From Acholeplasmatales bacterium (GTDB lineage Bacteria > Bacillota_I > Bacilli_A > Acholeplasmatales > Anaeroplasmataceae): DNA of 64,000 bases. The DNA is taken from the NCBI GenBank assembly GCA_017542485.1, contig JAFXXC010000029.1, forward strand, positions 23,572 to 87,571. The letters are read 5' to 3'. The notes beneath the pieces were generated by a model. The model made no database searches, was not told where the DNA came from, and was given only the letters and a program-made list of their open reading frames with translations. Shown piece after piece: positions 27,691-35,577 of this stretch. How positions within the stretch are numbered: position 1 is the stretch's first letter; each line of letters begins with the position of its first letter. Both the position numbers and the translations under genes were made by a program.

Positions 27691-28755
27691 GTGAGTACAA
27701 ATATGAATTTCAAGAGGAAGGTTGCATTACCTAAGGACATTAGGGAAATGTATCCCTTGGAGGATGAGTTTGCTAAAGTTAAGGCTAAAAATGATGAGGA
27801 GATTAGAAAAATATTCACAGGCGAGGATGATAGATTATTATTAATCATTGGTCCTTGTTCAGCTGATAGAGAGGATGCAGTACTTGAGTATTGTAAAAGA
27901 TTAAGAACTTTACAAGATAAAGTTTCTGATGAAATATTAATGATACCTAGAGTTTATACTAATAAGCCAAGAACTACAGGTGAAGGTTATAAGGGAATGT
28001 TACATCAACCAGATCCTAATAATGAAGTTGATATGGTTAAAGGTGTTATTGCAGTAAGACAATTACATTTAGATGTATTAAAACAAACTGGTTTCTCAAC
28101 AGCTGATGAAATGTTATATCCTGATAATTATAGATATTTATATGATGTATTATCATATGTTGCAGTAGGCGCAAGATCAGTTGAAAACCAAGAACATAGA
28201 CTAGTTGCTTCTGGACTTGATATTCCTTGTGGAATGAAAAATCCTACAAGTGGTGATTATAAGGTTATGCTAAATTCAATTAACGCAGCTGAACATCCAC
28301 ATACATTTATTTATCGTGGTTGGGAAGTTCAGACATCTGGTAATAAGTTATCACATGCAATATTAAGAGGATATAATAATAAACATGGTGATTCTCAACC
28401 AAATTATCATTACGAGGATATTATGAGATTAATATCTATGTATGATGAAAAGAAATATCAAAATCCAGCAATTATTATTGATTGTAACCATGCAAATTCA
28501 AATAAGCAATTTGAAGAACAAATAAGAATTGCAAAAGAAGTATTACATTCTACAAGACACAATCCAATTATTAAAAAATATGTAAAAGGATTAATGATTG
28601 AGTCATATTTAGAAGATGGTTGTCAAAAAGTTGATGGTGGTATTTATGGTAAATCAATAACTGATCCATGCCTAGGCTGGGAAAAGACAGAAAAACTTGT
28701 ATTAGAGTTAAGAGAATTAAGACACAATCATAGATTAGGAATAGATATAAAGTAA
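27691..28755 (+). CDS. 3-deoxy-7-phosphoheptulonate (DAHP) synthase, type I
   Basis: Condenses PEP and erythrose-4-phosphate, the entry to the shikimate pathway. 354 aa, the AroF/G/H-type barrel: LLIIGPCSADRE, RVYTNKPRTTGEGYKG, GARSVENQEHR, GMKNPTSGD, the metal/PEP residues in IIDCNHANSNK, and SYLEDGCQ near the C-terminus. Start GTG 27691 follows GAGGATGG; an ATG five codons later is the alternative. No ACT or chorismate-mutase domain is fused. The other aromatic genes are not in the window. A TATAAT at 27638-27643 is a possible -10. Confidence 0.95.
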   Translation: MSTNMNFKRKVALPKDIREMYPLEDEFAKVKAKNDEEIRKIFTGEDDRLLLIIGPCSADREDAVLEYCKRLRTLQDKVSDEILMIPRVYTNKPRTTGEGYKGMLHQPDPNNEVDMVKGVIAVRQLHLDVLKQTGFSTADEMLYPDNYRYLYDVLSYVAVGARSVENQEHRLVASGLDIPCGMKNPTSGDYKVMLNSINAAEHPHTFIYRGWEVQTSGNKLSHAILRGYNNKHGDSQPNYHYEDIMRLISMYDEKKYQNPAIIIDCNHANSNKQFEEQIRIAKEVLHSTRHNPIIKKYVKGLMIESYLEDGCQKVDGGIYGKSITDPCLGWEKTEKLVLELRELRHNHRLGIDIK

Positions 28756-28759
28756 AAAA

Positions 28760-28779
28760 GGGTCACGCGACCCTTTTTT
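28760..28779. terminator. Bidirectional terminator between DAHP synthase and azlD
   Basis: GGGTC (28760-28764) and GACCC (28769-28773) with an ACGC loop are flanked by A6 and T6, so the hairpin has a T run in both directions. The azlD stop overlaps the right edge. Confidence 0.93.
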
Positions 28780-29077
28780 AAAATATCAATAATAATATAA
28801 ATACTACAAGTACAGAAATTAACGCAACTATAATTAGTTTTTGCCTAAAGAAGGCAAGAATAAGGGCGACTCCTGTACCTATAGCAGCAATCCACATTTC
28901 ATCTACAAAATATAAAATGAATGGGAATGTCATTGCTGCAAGTACGGCATATGGCACATAGAATAAGAATGATTTAATAAATCTATTTTCAATTTTTTTA
29001 TTGAATAAGGCAAGAGGTAACGCCCTTGGAATATAGGTTACTAATGCCATAATGATTAAACAAATTACATTATACAT
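28778..29077 (-). CDS. azlD: AzlD-family branched-chain amino acid exporter subunit
   Basis: 99 aa, almost entirely hydrophobic with three to four membrane helices and the conserved ALVTYIPRALPLALF opening of AzlD. AzlC and AzlD together form an exporter for branched-chain amino acids or their analogues. It overlaps the upstream azlC by 8 bases, and its stop is next to the terminator of the convergent DAHP synthase gene. Confidence 0.9.
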   Translation of the reverse strand: MYNVICLIIMALVTYIPRALPLALFNKKIENRFIKSFLFYVPYAVLAAMTFPFILYFVDEMWIAAIGTGVALILAFFRQKLIIVALISVLVVFILLLIF

Positions 29078-29801
29078 TTAAATCACCATCCTCATCAGGT
29101 TTTGGTGATTTTTCTTCATCATTAATTGGGAAAAATATAGCTCCGATTAGGCTTGCAACAATTGTCGCAATTATAATTTTGAAACATAATCCAATTTCTT
29201 TAATACCTGGAATATAATAAAATGCACAACTTATTGCTGATGCTATAAGTATAACAAGTAGAATAGGTTTTGAACGTCTAGCATCAGGTATTATTATTGC
29301 TATAAACATTGCATATAATGCTATACCCATAGCCTTTAATAAATCTTCATTAAAAAATTGTGCTCCAAAAGCTCCAACTGCAGTACCTGAAACCCAACCT
29401 AAAAAAGGTAAGGATATCAATCCAAACATATATTTGGCGGTGAGCTTATGTGGACTTGTAATACTTAATGCATATATCTCATCTGTAATACCAAATCCAA
29501 TTAATAGTTTTGTTCCTATTTTCATATTTGGATCTATTCTTTGTGATAATGAAATACTCATCAACGAATATCTTATATTTATTAACAATACTGTTAGAAC
29601 AATTTCAATATATGATGCGCTTCTCATCATTAATTGTGCTCCAGCATATTGACCAGACGATGTAAGGTTAGTTGCAGAAATGATAGTTGCCATAAGAGGT
29701 GTTAAACCTTTTGCGGCCATTACACCAAATGAAAAAGAAACGGCAAAATAACCGAGTGCTACAGGTATTCCCTTTTTCATTCCTAATAGAAAATCATTCA
29801 T
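29070..29801 (-). CDS. azlC: AzlC-family branched-chain amino acid exporter subunit
   Basis: 243 aa, the larger subunit of the AzlCD permease. It has the typical GMKKGIPVALGYFAVSFSFGVMAAKGL start, the SGQYAGAQLM and NIRYSLMSISLSQR segments and several membrane helices. A charged tail ends just before azlD. GAGG precedes its ATG. No AzlB-like regulator lies beside it. Confidence 0.93.
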   Translation of the reverse strand: MNDFLLGMKKGIPVALGYFAVSFSFGVMAAKGLTPLMATIISATNLTSSGQYAGAQLMMRSASYIEIVLTVLLINIRYSLMSISLSQRIDPNMKIGTKLLIGFGITDEIYALSITSPHKLTAKYMFGLISLPFLGWVSGTAVGAFGAQFFNEDLLKAMGIALYAMFIAIIIPDARRSKPILLVILIASAISCAFYYIPGIKEIGLCFKIIIATIVASLIGAIFFPINDEEKSPKPDEDGDLNV

Positions 29802-29861
29802 AATAATTCCTCACAAAAATCAGTTTTTATTCTATCACAAATAAAATCTCTTTTCTAGATT

Positions 29862-29887
29862 AAAAAAGAACCAACATTAGTTGGTTC
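29862..29887 (-). terminator. Terminator of the SGNH esterase lipoprotein gene
   Basis: On the minus strand GAACCAAC and GTTGGTTC form a perfect 8-bp stem with a TAAT loop, followed by six T. Confidence 0.93.
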
Positions 29888-29900
29888 AATCTTTATTGTA

Positions 29901-31724
29901 TTAAGCACCTGTATTAGTTCCCATATCCTCATATTGAATATTTTCAACTCTAATACTTGCGTTTCTAGTTGCCATAAATCCTGCATAAATATAATCAGCA
30001 TCAACAGCAGTTAATGCATAATCAGTAAATGTTTGAGTCATTTCAGTTCCGCTATCACCGATTTTAACCTTGAAAATCATATTTTGACCATTTTGTTCTA
30101 ATGATAAATAATATACAGTACCTGGATTAACATCAGCGAGTAATGTAGCAGAACCAGCTGTTGATATAGCACGATTATATCTACTGAAGAATGCTTTATC
30201 CTTTAAATATCCACAAGCACCAAAGTTAGAATTTAATGTTTGGTTAGCTGCAGTAACATTTATAAAGCAATCATCTCTTAGCATTAAACCGAATGCTGAT
30301 TGTGAATTATCTTTAGGTTTTGTTAATACTGTAACTTTCGCACTTAATTTAAAGTTTTGATTAGCAGGTAATTGTCTAAATAAGAATGCGAAACCATCGC
30401 CCTTTGATTCCATCTTACCTTTATCATTTGAAGCACCAACCTCATAAACGCCAGTAGAAGTTTCCTTTGCGAAGAAATCATTTGTATTTTTAGCATTTAA
30501 ATTACCAAATGCAGTACCATACCAATCAGGAGAAGTTGTTGCAAAATTAGCGCTTGGTGTATAGCTTGATAAATTTGGAGATTCATATCTAGTCCATTTA
30601 TATTCAGAATATTTTCCTAAAATATCAGCTTTTGGTTTTTCAGTACCATTCTTAGCATAATATTTTAAATTTGAATTAGTATTTTGTAGGTGCTTTGCGA
30701 ATTCATATGCTACAAAATTAGCACCATAATAATTGATGTGTGTTCCATCAAATGCATCCCAGTTTGGATCAGCACCCTCTGAATCATCAGTTCCAGATGT
30801 GATAGCATGGAATTTTTTTGCCTCATCAAAGCCTAAAGCTGTATATTCATTCTTTGTAATAGTAGTTAAATCTACAAATGGAATTTCATATTTAGTTGCG
30901 ACAGCCTCAACTGCGGCTCTATAATCACCACAATATGTTTTAACACCAGTATCCTTATCCTCATGTGTATAATTGTGACCATTATTTTTGGAATAATCAT
31001 TCTTAGAATCTAATCTTACAATTGGTGATACTAAAATTGGGAATGCTCCCTTATCGATAGCAAGTTTCACATATTTATCATAAATAGTGTATTGAAAAGA
31101 GTTTTCATCAGCTAGTGCTAAATCAATTGAACCATAATTGGCATTTCTAAAAGTATTAGTTCCATATTTCTCATCATTATGTCCCCAACCAATGATTAAA
31201 TAATCTCCAGATTTAATAGATGTTTTTAGCGTATTATAATTTGACTCTGATAAAAAACTTTTTGAACTTCTTCCAGATAATGCTAAATTGTTGAATGTTA
31301 CATAATTTGTATCAAAATAGTTACTCATTTGAGTTCCATAACCATATCTAGGATAATAATATGAATCAAGTGGGGAATAATTACACATTGTTGAGTCCCC
31401 AACCATAAAAACAGTTGTTTGAGTTTTAGTATATGTATTAGGTTCAACTTCTATTTGATCTTTTACAACAATTTGAGTTGCTGTAGTAGTTGTGGTAGTT
31501 GTAGTAGTTGTGGTAGTTGTAGGAGTAGTTGTTTGTGCTGTTGTACTTGTTATAGTAGGATTAGTTGTAGTGCCAGTTGTAGTTGTAACTTCTGTTGTTG
31601 ATGTAGAAGTATTAACATTAGAAGTAGAAACTATAGATGATGTTGATGTTCCTGCATTTGCTCCACATGAAGCTAATCCAAATAATGCTAATAAAGATGT
31701 ACTACCTAGTAATATTTTTTTCAT
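29901..31724 (-). CDS. Secreted SGNH/GDSL lipoprotein, rhamnogalacturonan acetylesterase-like (CE12)
   Basis: 607 aa. The lipoprotein signal ends in LASC (Cys20). A Ser/Thr-rich linker follows (about residues 23-85) with a run of 13 Thr. Then comes an SGNH hydrolase domain: block I VFMVGDSTM, block II LALSGRSSKSF, block III GWGHND and block V FDGTHINYYGA carrying the catalytic Asp-His. The order and spacing match CE12 rhamnogalacturonan acetylesterases, which deacetylate pectin. The C-terminal ~200 residues look like a beta-sandwich often attached to pectin-active enzymes (FAFLFRQLPANQNFKLSAKV...AFGLMLRDD). An AGAGG site precedes the ATG. Monocistronic. Confidence 0.87.
   Translation of the reverse strand: MKKILLGSTSLLALFGLASCGANAGTSTSSIVSTSNVNTSTSTTEVTTTTGTTTNPTITSTTAQTTTPTTTTTTTTTTTTTATQIVVKDQIEVEPNTYTKTQTTVFMVGDSTMCNYSPLDSYYYPRYGYGTQMSNYFDTNYVTFNNLALSGRSSKSFLSESNYNTLKTSIKSGDYLIIGWGHNDEKYGTNTFRNANYGSIDLALADENSFQYTIYDKYVKLAIDKGAFPILVSPIVRLDSKNDYSKNNGHNYTHEDKDTGVKTYCGDYRAAVEAVATKYEIPFVDLTTITKNEYTALGFDEAKKFHAITSGTDDSEGADPNWDAFDGTHINYYGANFVAYEFAKHLQNTNSNLKYYAKNGTEKPKADILGKYSEYKWTRYESPNLSSYTPSANFATTSPDWYGTAFGNLNAKNTNDFFAKETSTGVYEVGASNDKGKMESKGDGFAFLFRQLPANQNFKLSAKVTVLTKPKDNSQSAFGLMLRDDCFINVTAANQTLNSNFGACGYLKDKAFFSRYNRAISTAGSATLLADVNPGTVYYLSLEQNGQNMIFKVKIGDSGTEMTQTFTDYALTAVDADYIYAGFMATRNASIRVENIQYEDMGTNTGA
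31483..31521. repeat. 18-bp tandem repeat encoding the poly-Thr linker
   Basis: The plus strand shows two exact 18-base units (31483-31500 and 31501-31518; GTA GTA GTT GTG GTA GTT) plus one more GTA. Read on the minus strand these are 13 threonine codons in the linker of the SGNH lipoprotein. Copy-number change would alter linker length in whole codons. Confidence 0.85.
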
Positions 31725-31879
31725 TTTATGCCTCTTTCTTAAGTATTATATTTAATATATTTTTATTATTTCATAATCCTTATAAATATATAATAGGTAA
31801 ATACGACTATTTTTTTCATTTTTTGTCATGTTATCGAATGTTTACGATTTATTCAAAGGCAAATTATACAAAAATCTTA

Positions 31880-31907
31880 TTGACAATAATTATTATTTTG
31901 GTATAAT
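31880..31907 (+). promoter_or_regulatory. Promoter of tRNA-Leu
   Basis: Perfect TTGACA (31880-31885), 16-base spacer and TATAAT (31902-31907) with TG-G in front of the -10; 34 bases before the tRNA. Confidence 0.92.
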
Positions 31908-31941
31908 TCTTATTGCAGTTGCCTTTTTGCAACTAACATAT

Positions 31942-32024
31942 GCCCGAATGGCGGAACTGGCAGACGCGCTAGACTTAGAATCTAGTTCCTTGGAGTGCAG
32001 GTTCGATTCCTGTTTCGGGCACCA
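31942..32024 (+). tRNA. tRNA-Leu (anticodon UAG)
   Basis: The acceptor stem GCCCGAA/TTCGGGC closes the molecule, with discriminator A and an encoded CCA (32022-32024). The anticodon arm CTAGA-CTTAGAA-TCTAG has anticodon TAG at 31976-31978. A long variable arm follows, as expected for class II tRNA-Leu, and the T-arm contains GGTTCGATTCC. It reads CUN leucine codons. Confidence 0.97.
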
Positions 32025-32035
32025 GTTTGTTAATT

Positions 32036-32072
32036 AAGTTTAATGTGAAAAGCATTGAACTTTTTATTTTTT
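32036..32072 (+). terminator. Terminator of tRNA-Leu
   Basis: AAGTTTAATG (32036-32045) pairs with CATTGAACTT (32053-32062) with one G-U, followed by a T-rich run. Confidence 0.88.
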
Positions 32073-32087
32073 TATGGTAGTTTTTTA

Positions 32088-32096
32088 TGATATAAT
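32088..32096 (+). promoter_or_regulatory. Extended -10 promoter of the ABC-F gene
   Basis: TG-A-TATAAT at 32088-32096, 22 bases before the ATG; the -35 area is an unspecific T tract. Confidence 0.6.
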
Positions 32097-32117
32097 TGTA
32101 AAGTAGGTTGTGATTTT

Positions 32118-33854
32118 ATGAATATTACTTTTGATAATGTTTCATTTAAATATATAGAAAGAAAAATATTAGATTCTGCTAGTTTTTCAATTGAGGATAA
32201 GGATAAAATTGGTATTGTCGGTGTCAATGGTACTGGAAAATCTACCACATTAAAACTAATATTAGGAATGGAAAAACCTAATAGTGGTGAGATTATTATA
32301 TCTGGTGGTATGAGAATCAATTATTTGCCACAAGATCCAAAATTTGATTCTGATAAATCATTGATTGATATTGTAATGGAAGATTCTACTAAAGAGTTTC
32401 CAATTAAAGAATATGAAGCTAATTCAATTTTAACTAAATTAGGATTTAGTGATACTAGTATAAAACCTATTGGTTTTTCAGGTGGTGAATTAAAAAGATT
32501 AGCTATAGCTAAAGTATTGGTTACACCATGTGATATTTTGTTATTAGATGAACCAACTAACCATTTGGATAATGAACTTATTATGTGGCTTGAAAAATAT
32601 TTAATTAAATGGAAAAAAGGGTTATTGATGGTAACCCATGACAGATATTTTTTACAAAGAATATGTAATAGAATGATGGAAATAGATTATGGTAAGGTAT
32701 ATATGTATGATGCTAATTATGATTTATTTTTTGAATTGAAGGAAAAAAGATTACTTGATGAAGAATTATATCAAAAAAGGATTAAAAGTATTATCAAATC
32801 TGAAACAGAATGGCTTCATAGAGGTGTTGAGGCAAGAAGAACTAAGAGTAAGAGTAGAATTGAAAGATTTGAAAAGCTAAGTCAAATTAAGTTTAATGAG
32901 CATAAGGAATATGAATTGTCATCAGTTAGTACATATTTAGGTAAAAAGATATTATCTTTTAAGAATGCTTCTAAAGCATTTGATAAGGTTTTATTTAAAG
33001 ATTTTTCATTTGATTTAAATAGAAATGATATTGTAGGAGTAGTTGGTGATAATGGTAGTGGAAAGACTACATTATTTAAAATAATTACTCAAGAAGAACA
33101 ATTAGATAGTGGTGAATTAATATTAGGAGAAACTTTAAATATTGGATATTTTTCTCAGCATATGGAACTTATTAATCCTGAAATTAGAGTTATTGATTAT
33201 ATTAAAGATGAACAAGCATTAATTGAAACTTTAGATGGTGTTATTACTGCATCATCTTTATTAGAAAGATTTTTATTTACTAAAGATTTACAGTATTCTA
33301 AGGTAAAGATGTTATCTGGTGGAGAAAAAAGAAGATTACAATTAGTTAAGGTACTAATTAAAAATCCAAATATGTTATTATTTGATGAACCAACTAATGA
33401 TTTAGATTTATATACATTAGAGGTTTTAGAGGATTATTTAATGAATTTTAAAGGTCCTGTAATGGTTGTTTCACATGATAGGTATTTTTTGGATAAGGTT
33501 TGTAATAAATTATTGATTTTTAATAATGAATATATTAATGAATCAAATGATTCTTTTAGCGAATATTTAGATAGTTTAAGTATTAAACCAATGAATAATA
33601 ATTCTAGTAATAATGATACTAGAGTTAAAAAGAAAATGCCAGCTGGATTAAGAAATGAATTGAATAATTTAGAAAATGAAATTCCAGTTTTGGAGAATAA
33701 GGTTAAGTTAATTAGTGAAGAGATTAAAGGTATTACTACTGATTATCATAAGCTTATGGAATTAGAGGATGAAAAGAAGAAATTAGAAGAAGAAATAGAT
33801 ATTAAAACTAATAGATATTTTGAATTGTTGGAGATTAAAGAAGAATATAATTAG
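32118..33854 (+). CDS. ABC-F family ATPase with C-terminal coiled coil (Uup-like)
   Basis: 578-aa soluble tandem ABC protein. Domain 1: GVNGTGKST, FSGGELKR, LLLDEPTNHLD. Domain 2: GDNGSGKTT, LSGGEKRR, LLFDEPTNDLD. The interdomain linker is long and basic (EARRTKSKSRIERFEKL). After a Lys-rich hinge the last ~70 residues form a heptad-rich coiled coil (LRNELNNLENEIPVLENKV), as in Uup. Such proteins act on ribosomes or on branched DNA. It is different from the ABC-F at 11241-12779, which lacks the coiled-coil tail. AGGTTGTG precedes the ATG. Confidence 0.92.
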   Translation: MNITFDNVSFKYIERKILDSASFSIEDKDKIGIVGVNGTGKSTTLKLILGMEKPNSGEIIISGGMRINYLPQDPKFDSDKSLIDIVMEDSTKEFPIKEYEANSILTKLGFSDTSIKPIGFSGGELKRLAIAKVLVTPCDILLLDEPTNHLDNELIMWLEKYLIKWKKGLLMVTHDRYFLQRICNRMMEIDYGKVYMYDANYDLFFELKEKRLLDEELYQKRIKSIIKSETEWLHRGVEARRTKSKSRIERFEKLSQIKFNEHKEYELSSVSTYLGKKILSFKNASKAFDKVLFKDFSFDLNRNDIVGVVGDNGSGKTTLFKIITQEEQLDSGELILGETLNIGYFSQHMELINPEIRVIDYIKDEQALIETLDGVITASSLLERFLFTKDLQYSKVKMLSGGEKRRLQLVKVLIKNPNMLLFDEPTNDLDLYTLEVLEDYLMNFKGPVMVVSHDRYFLDKVCNKLLIFNNEYINESNDSFSEYLDSLSIKPMNNNSSNNDTRVKKKMPAGLRNELNNLENEIPVLENKVKLISEEIKGITTDYHKLMELEDEKKKLEEEIDIKTNRYFELLEIKEEYN

Positions 33855-33873
33855 TATGCGAGGAGGTGTTTTA

Positions 33874-34467
33874 ATGAATAATAATGCTAAGTGGCCTTTG
33901 ATAATGTCATTTTTGAGTTTCATTAGTGGAGTATTGTTAATATTGTTATCTATATTTGCATACCAATTTATATCAGATTTTATCTGTGTAATTATTGGTA
34001 TTATTATTGCAGTATTAAATTTTTATTCAATGATTATTTATGCTCAAAATTTTTGGTTTTCTAAGGTTAATGTTGTTGAATTCATTATAAGCTTCTGCGC
34101 TGAGATATTAAGTTTAATGTTTATTTTTTGGCATAATAGTGTAATGTGTATAATATTTGGTTCATTTTTATTTATAATGCCGACAATTAGAATAATTATA
34201 ACAAGAGATCATTTTGAAAGATTTAAGGTTGAAATGCCTTGTTATTTTATGATGTTATTAATATTATTTAATTTATTAGATATTATGCTTAAGGTATTAT
34301 TAATTATTACTGGTGGAGTATTGGCAGCTTTATCTGTTGGTTTAATTGTATTAGCTATTATTAGTACTAATAAGGGTAAGAGCGTAATTAAGAATAAACA
34401 TAAGAGTGATAGTATTAATGTTGAAGTTAGTGAAACTGATGAAGATAGTGATTTTTTTGAAATATAG
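33874..34467 (+). CDS. Multi-pass membrane protein of unknown function
   Basis: 197 aa from ATG 33874, placed behind a strong AGGAGGTG site; the open frame extends back into the ABC-F gene without a good start. About six hydrophobic helices fill residues 8-170 (for example WPLIMSFLSFISGVLLILL, VVEFIISFCAEILSLMFIF, VLLIITGGVLAALSVGLIV). A polar, acidic C-terminal tail follows (VEVSETDEDSDFFEI). The pattern resembles the DUF308/HdeD-like group of small membrane proteins, but I cannot assign it with confidence. Co-transcribed with the ABC-F gene (19-base gap). Confidence 0.72.
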   Translation: MNNNAKWPLIMSFLSFISGVLLILLSIFAYQFISDFICVIIGIIIAVLNFYSMIIYAQNFWFSKVNVVEFIISFCAEILSLMFIFWHNSVMCIIFGSFLFIMPTIRIIITRDHFERFKVEMPCYFMMLLILFNLLDIMLKVLLIITGGVLAALSVGLIVLAIISTNKGKSVIKNKHKSDSINVEVSETDEDSDFFEI

Positions 34468-34491
34468 TATAATGTTATGCAAAAATATGTT

Positions 34492-34511
34492 AAAATAACT
34501 TTAGTTATTTT
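34492..34511. repeat. Perfect palindrome beside the glmU ribosome-binding site
   Basis: AAAATAACT and AGTTATTTT are 9-base arms with a 2-base centre, ending directly at the GGAGG of glmU (34512-34516). A possible extended -10 (TG-T-TAAAAT, 34488-34496) overlaps the left arm, so the palindrome could be an operator or an mRNA hairpin next to the Shine-Dalgarno. Confidence 0.6.
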
Positions 34512-34522
34512 GGAGGTTAATT

Positions 34523-35575
34523 ATGAATTACATATTAATTGAGAATAAAATTGAAGAATTTAAGGATATTAAAATATTAGGTGAAACATTATCTGATATT
34601 TGTAGTAAATTTGGTAATGTAATTTATGATAAAAAAAATATTCAAGGTGAGGGATATACAGTTATTATTCCTAATAATGTATATTTTATTGACAATAGTT
34701 CTATTGATGAAGTTGTTGAATATTATAAAATGAGAAAATTCGGGTTTACTTATGTATCAAAGGATAGTAGTAAGCTTGGTATATATGTAGTTGATAATTC
34801 AATAATTAATGAAGATTTTTATAAACTTATTGGTAGTAATACTAATTCATGTTTTTTAAGTAATAAGTTTTATATGTTTAATGATTTTTATGAATTGTCT
34901 ATTGTTGAGGATGAAATTAGAAAAATTATAAATAAGAAGCATATGATAAATGGTGTTAGGATTGAAAATCAAAATAGTGTTATTATTGGTAAAAATGTTG
35001 TTTTAGAATCTGGTTCTTATATTAAAGAGGGAACAAGTATTTTAGGTGATAGCAAAATTGAAAAGGGCGCTATTGTTGGACCATATAGTGAATTATTAAA
35101 TGCTTATGTTGGAGAGAATGCTTTGGTAAGACAAAGTGTTGTTTATGATTCAAAAGTATTAAGTGGTGCACAGGTTGGACCATTTACTCATTTAAGAATG
35201 AACACAACTATAGGAGAAAATGATAGAATTGGTAATTTTGTTGAGATAAAAAATTCTACTATTGGAAGAAAGACTAATGTTTCACATTTAACTTATGTTG
35301 GTGATACTGATTGTGGTAGTGGAGTTAATTTTGGATGTGGTACTGTTACTGTAAATTATGATGGTAAGAATAAATTTAGGTGTAAGATTGGAGATAATGT
35401 ATTTATAGGATGTAATTCTAATTTAATTGCCCCAATTACACTTGATGATGGCGCATTTATCGCGGCTGGATCAACAATTACTGATAGTCTAGAAAAAGAT
35501 GATTTTGCGATAGCAAGATGTAAACAAGTTACTAAAAAAGCATATGCTAAGAAATTCGGATATAAGAAGGTATAA
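34523..35575 (+). CDS. GlmU-like glucosamine-1-phosphate acetyltransferase without a uridylyltransferase domain
   Basis: Normal GlmU (about 450 aa) has an N-terminal GlcNAc-1-P uridylyltransferase and a C-terminal acetyltransferase. Here, in 350 aa, the C-terminal left-handed beta-helix is intact (about residues 145-350). It includes the linker INKKHMINGV, RIGNFVEIKNSTIG, the catalytic His255 in SHLTYVGD, GCGTVTVNYDGKNKF, FIGCNSNLIAPI and AAGSTI. The first ~140 residues lack the LAAGxGTRM nucleotide-binding loop, the metal-binding Asp and the uridine-binding motifs, and are about 90 residues too short. They look like a collapsed remnant. It should acetylate GlcN-1-P but not make UDP-GlcNAc. 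glmM follows 2 bases later, which supports the pathway role. There is no frameshift. Confidence 0.88.
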   Translation: MNYILIENKIEEFKDIKILGETLSDICSKFGNVIYDKKNIQGEGYTVIIPNNVYFIDNSSIDEVVEYYKMRKFGFTYVSKDSSKLGIYVVDNSIINEDFYKLIGSNTNSCFLSNKFYMFNDFYELSIVEDEIRKIINKKHMINGVRIENQNSVIIGKNVVLESGSYIKEGTSILGDSKIEKGAIVGPYSELLNAYVGENALVRQSVVYDSKVLSGAQVGPFTHLRMNTTIGENDRIGNFVEIKNSTIGRKTNVSHLTYVGDTDCGSGVNFGCGTVTVNYDGKNKFRCKIGDNVFIGCNSNLIAPITLDDGAFIAAGSTITDSLEKDDFAIARCKQVTKKAYAKKFGYKKV

Positions 35576-35577
35576 AT

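Noticed and set aside
31419..31906. Plus-strand frames rich in Val, Cys or Ser opposite the SGNH lipoprotein
   Set aside because: They are the complement of the Thr-codon repeat and have no ribosome-binding site or family match.
31828..32037. Open frame running across the tRNA-Leu gene (MAELADALDLESSSLECRF)
   Set aside because: This is the well-known false translation of a tRNA-Leu; the cloverleaf, CCA end, promoter and terminator identify the RNA gene.
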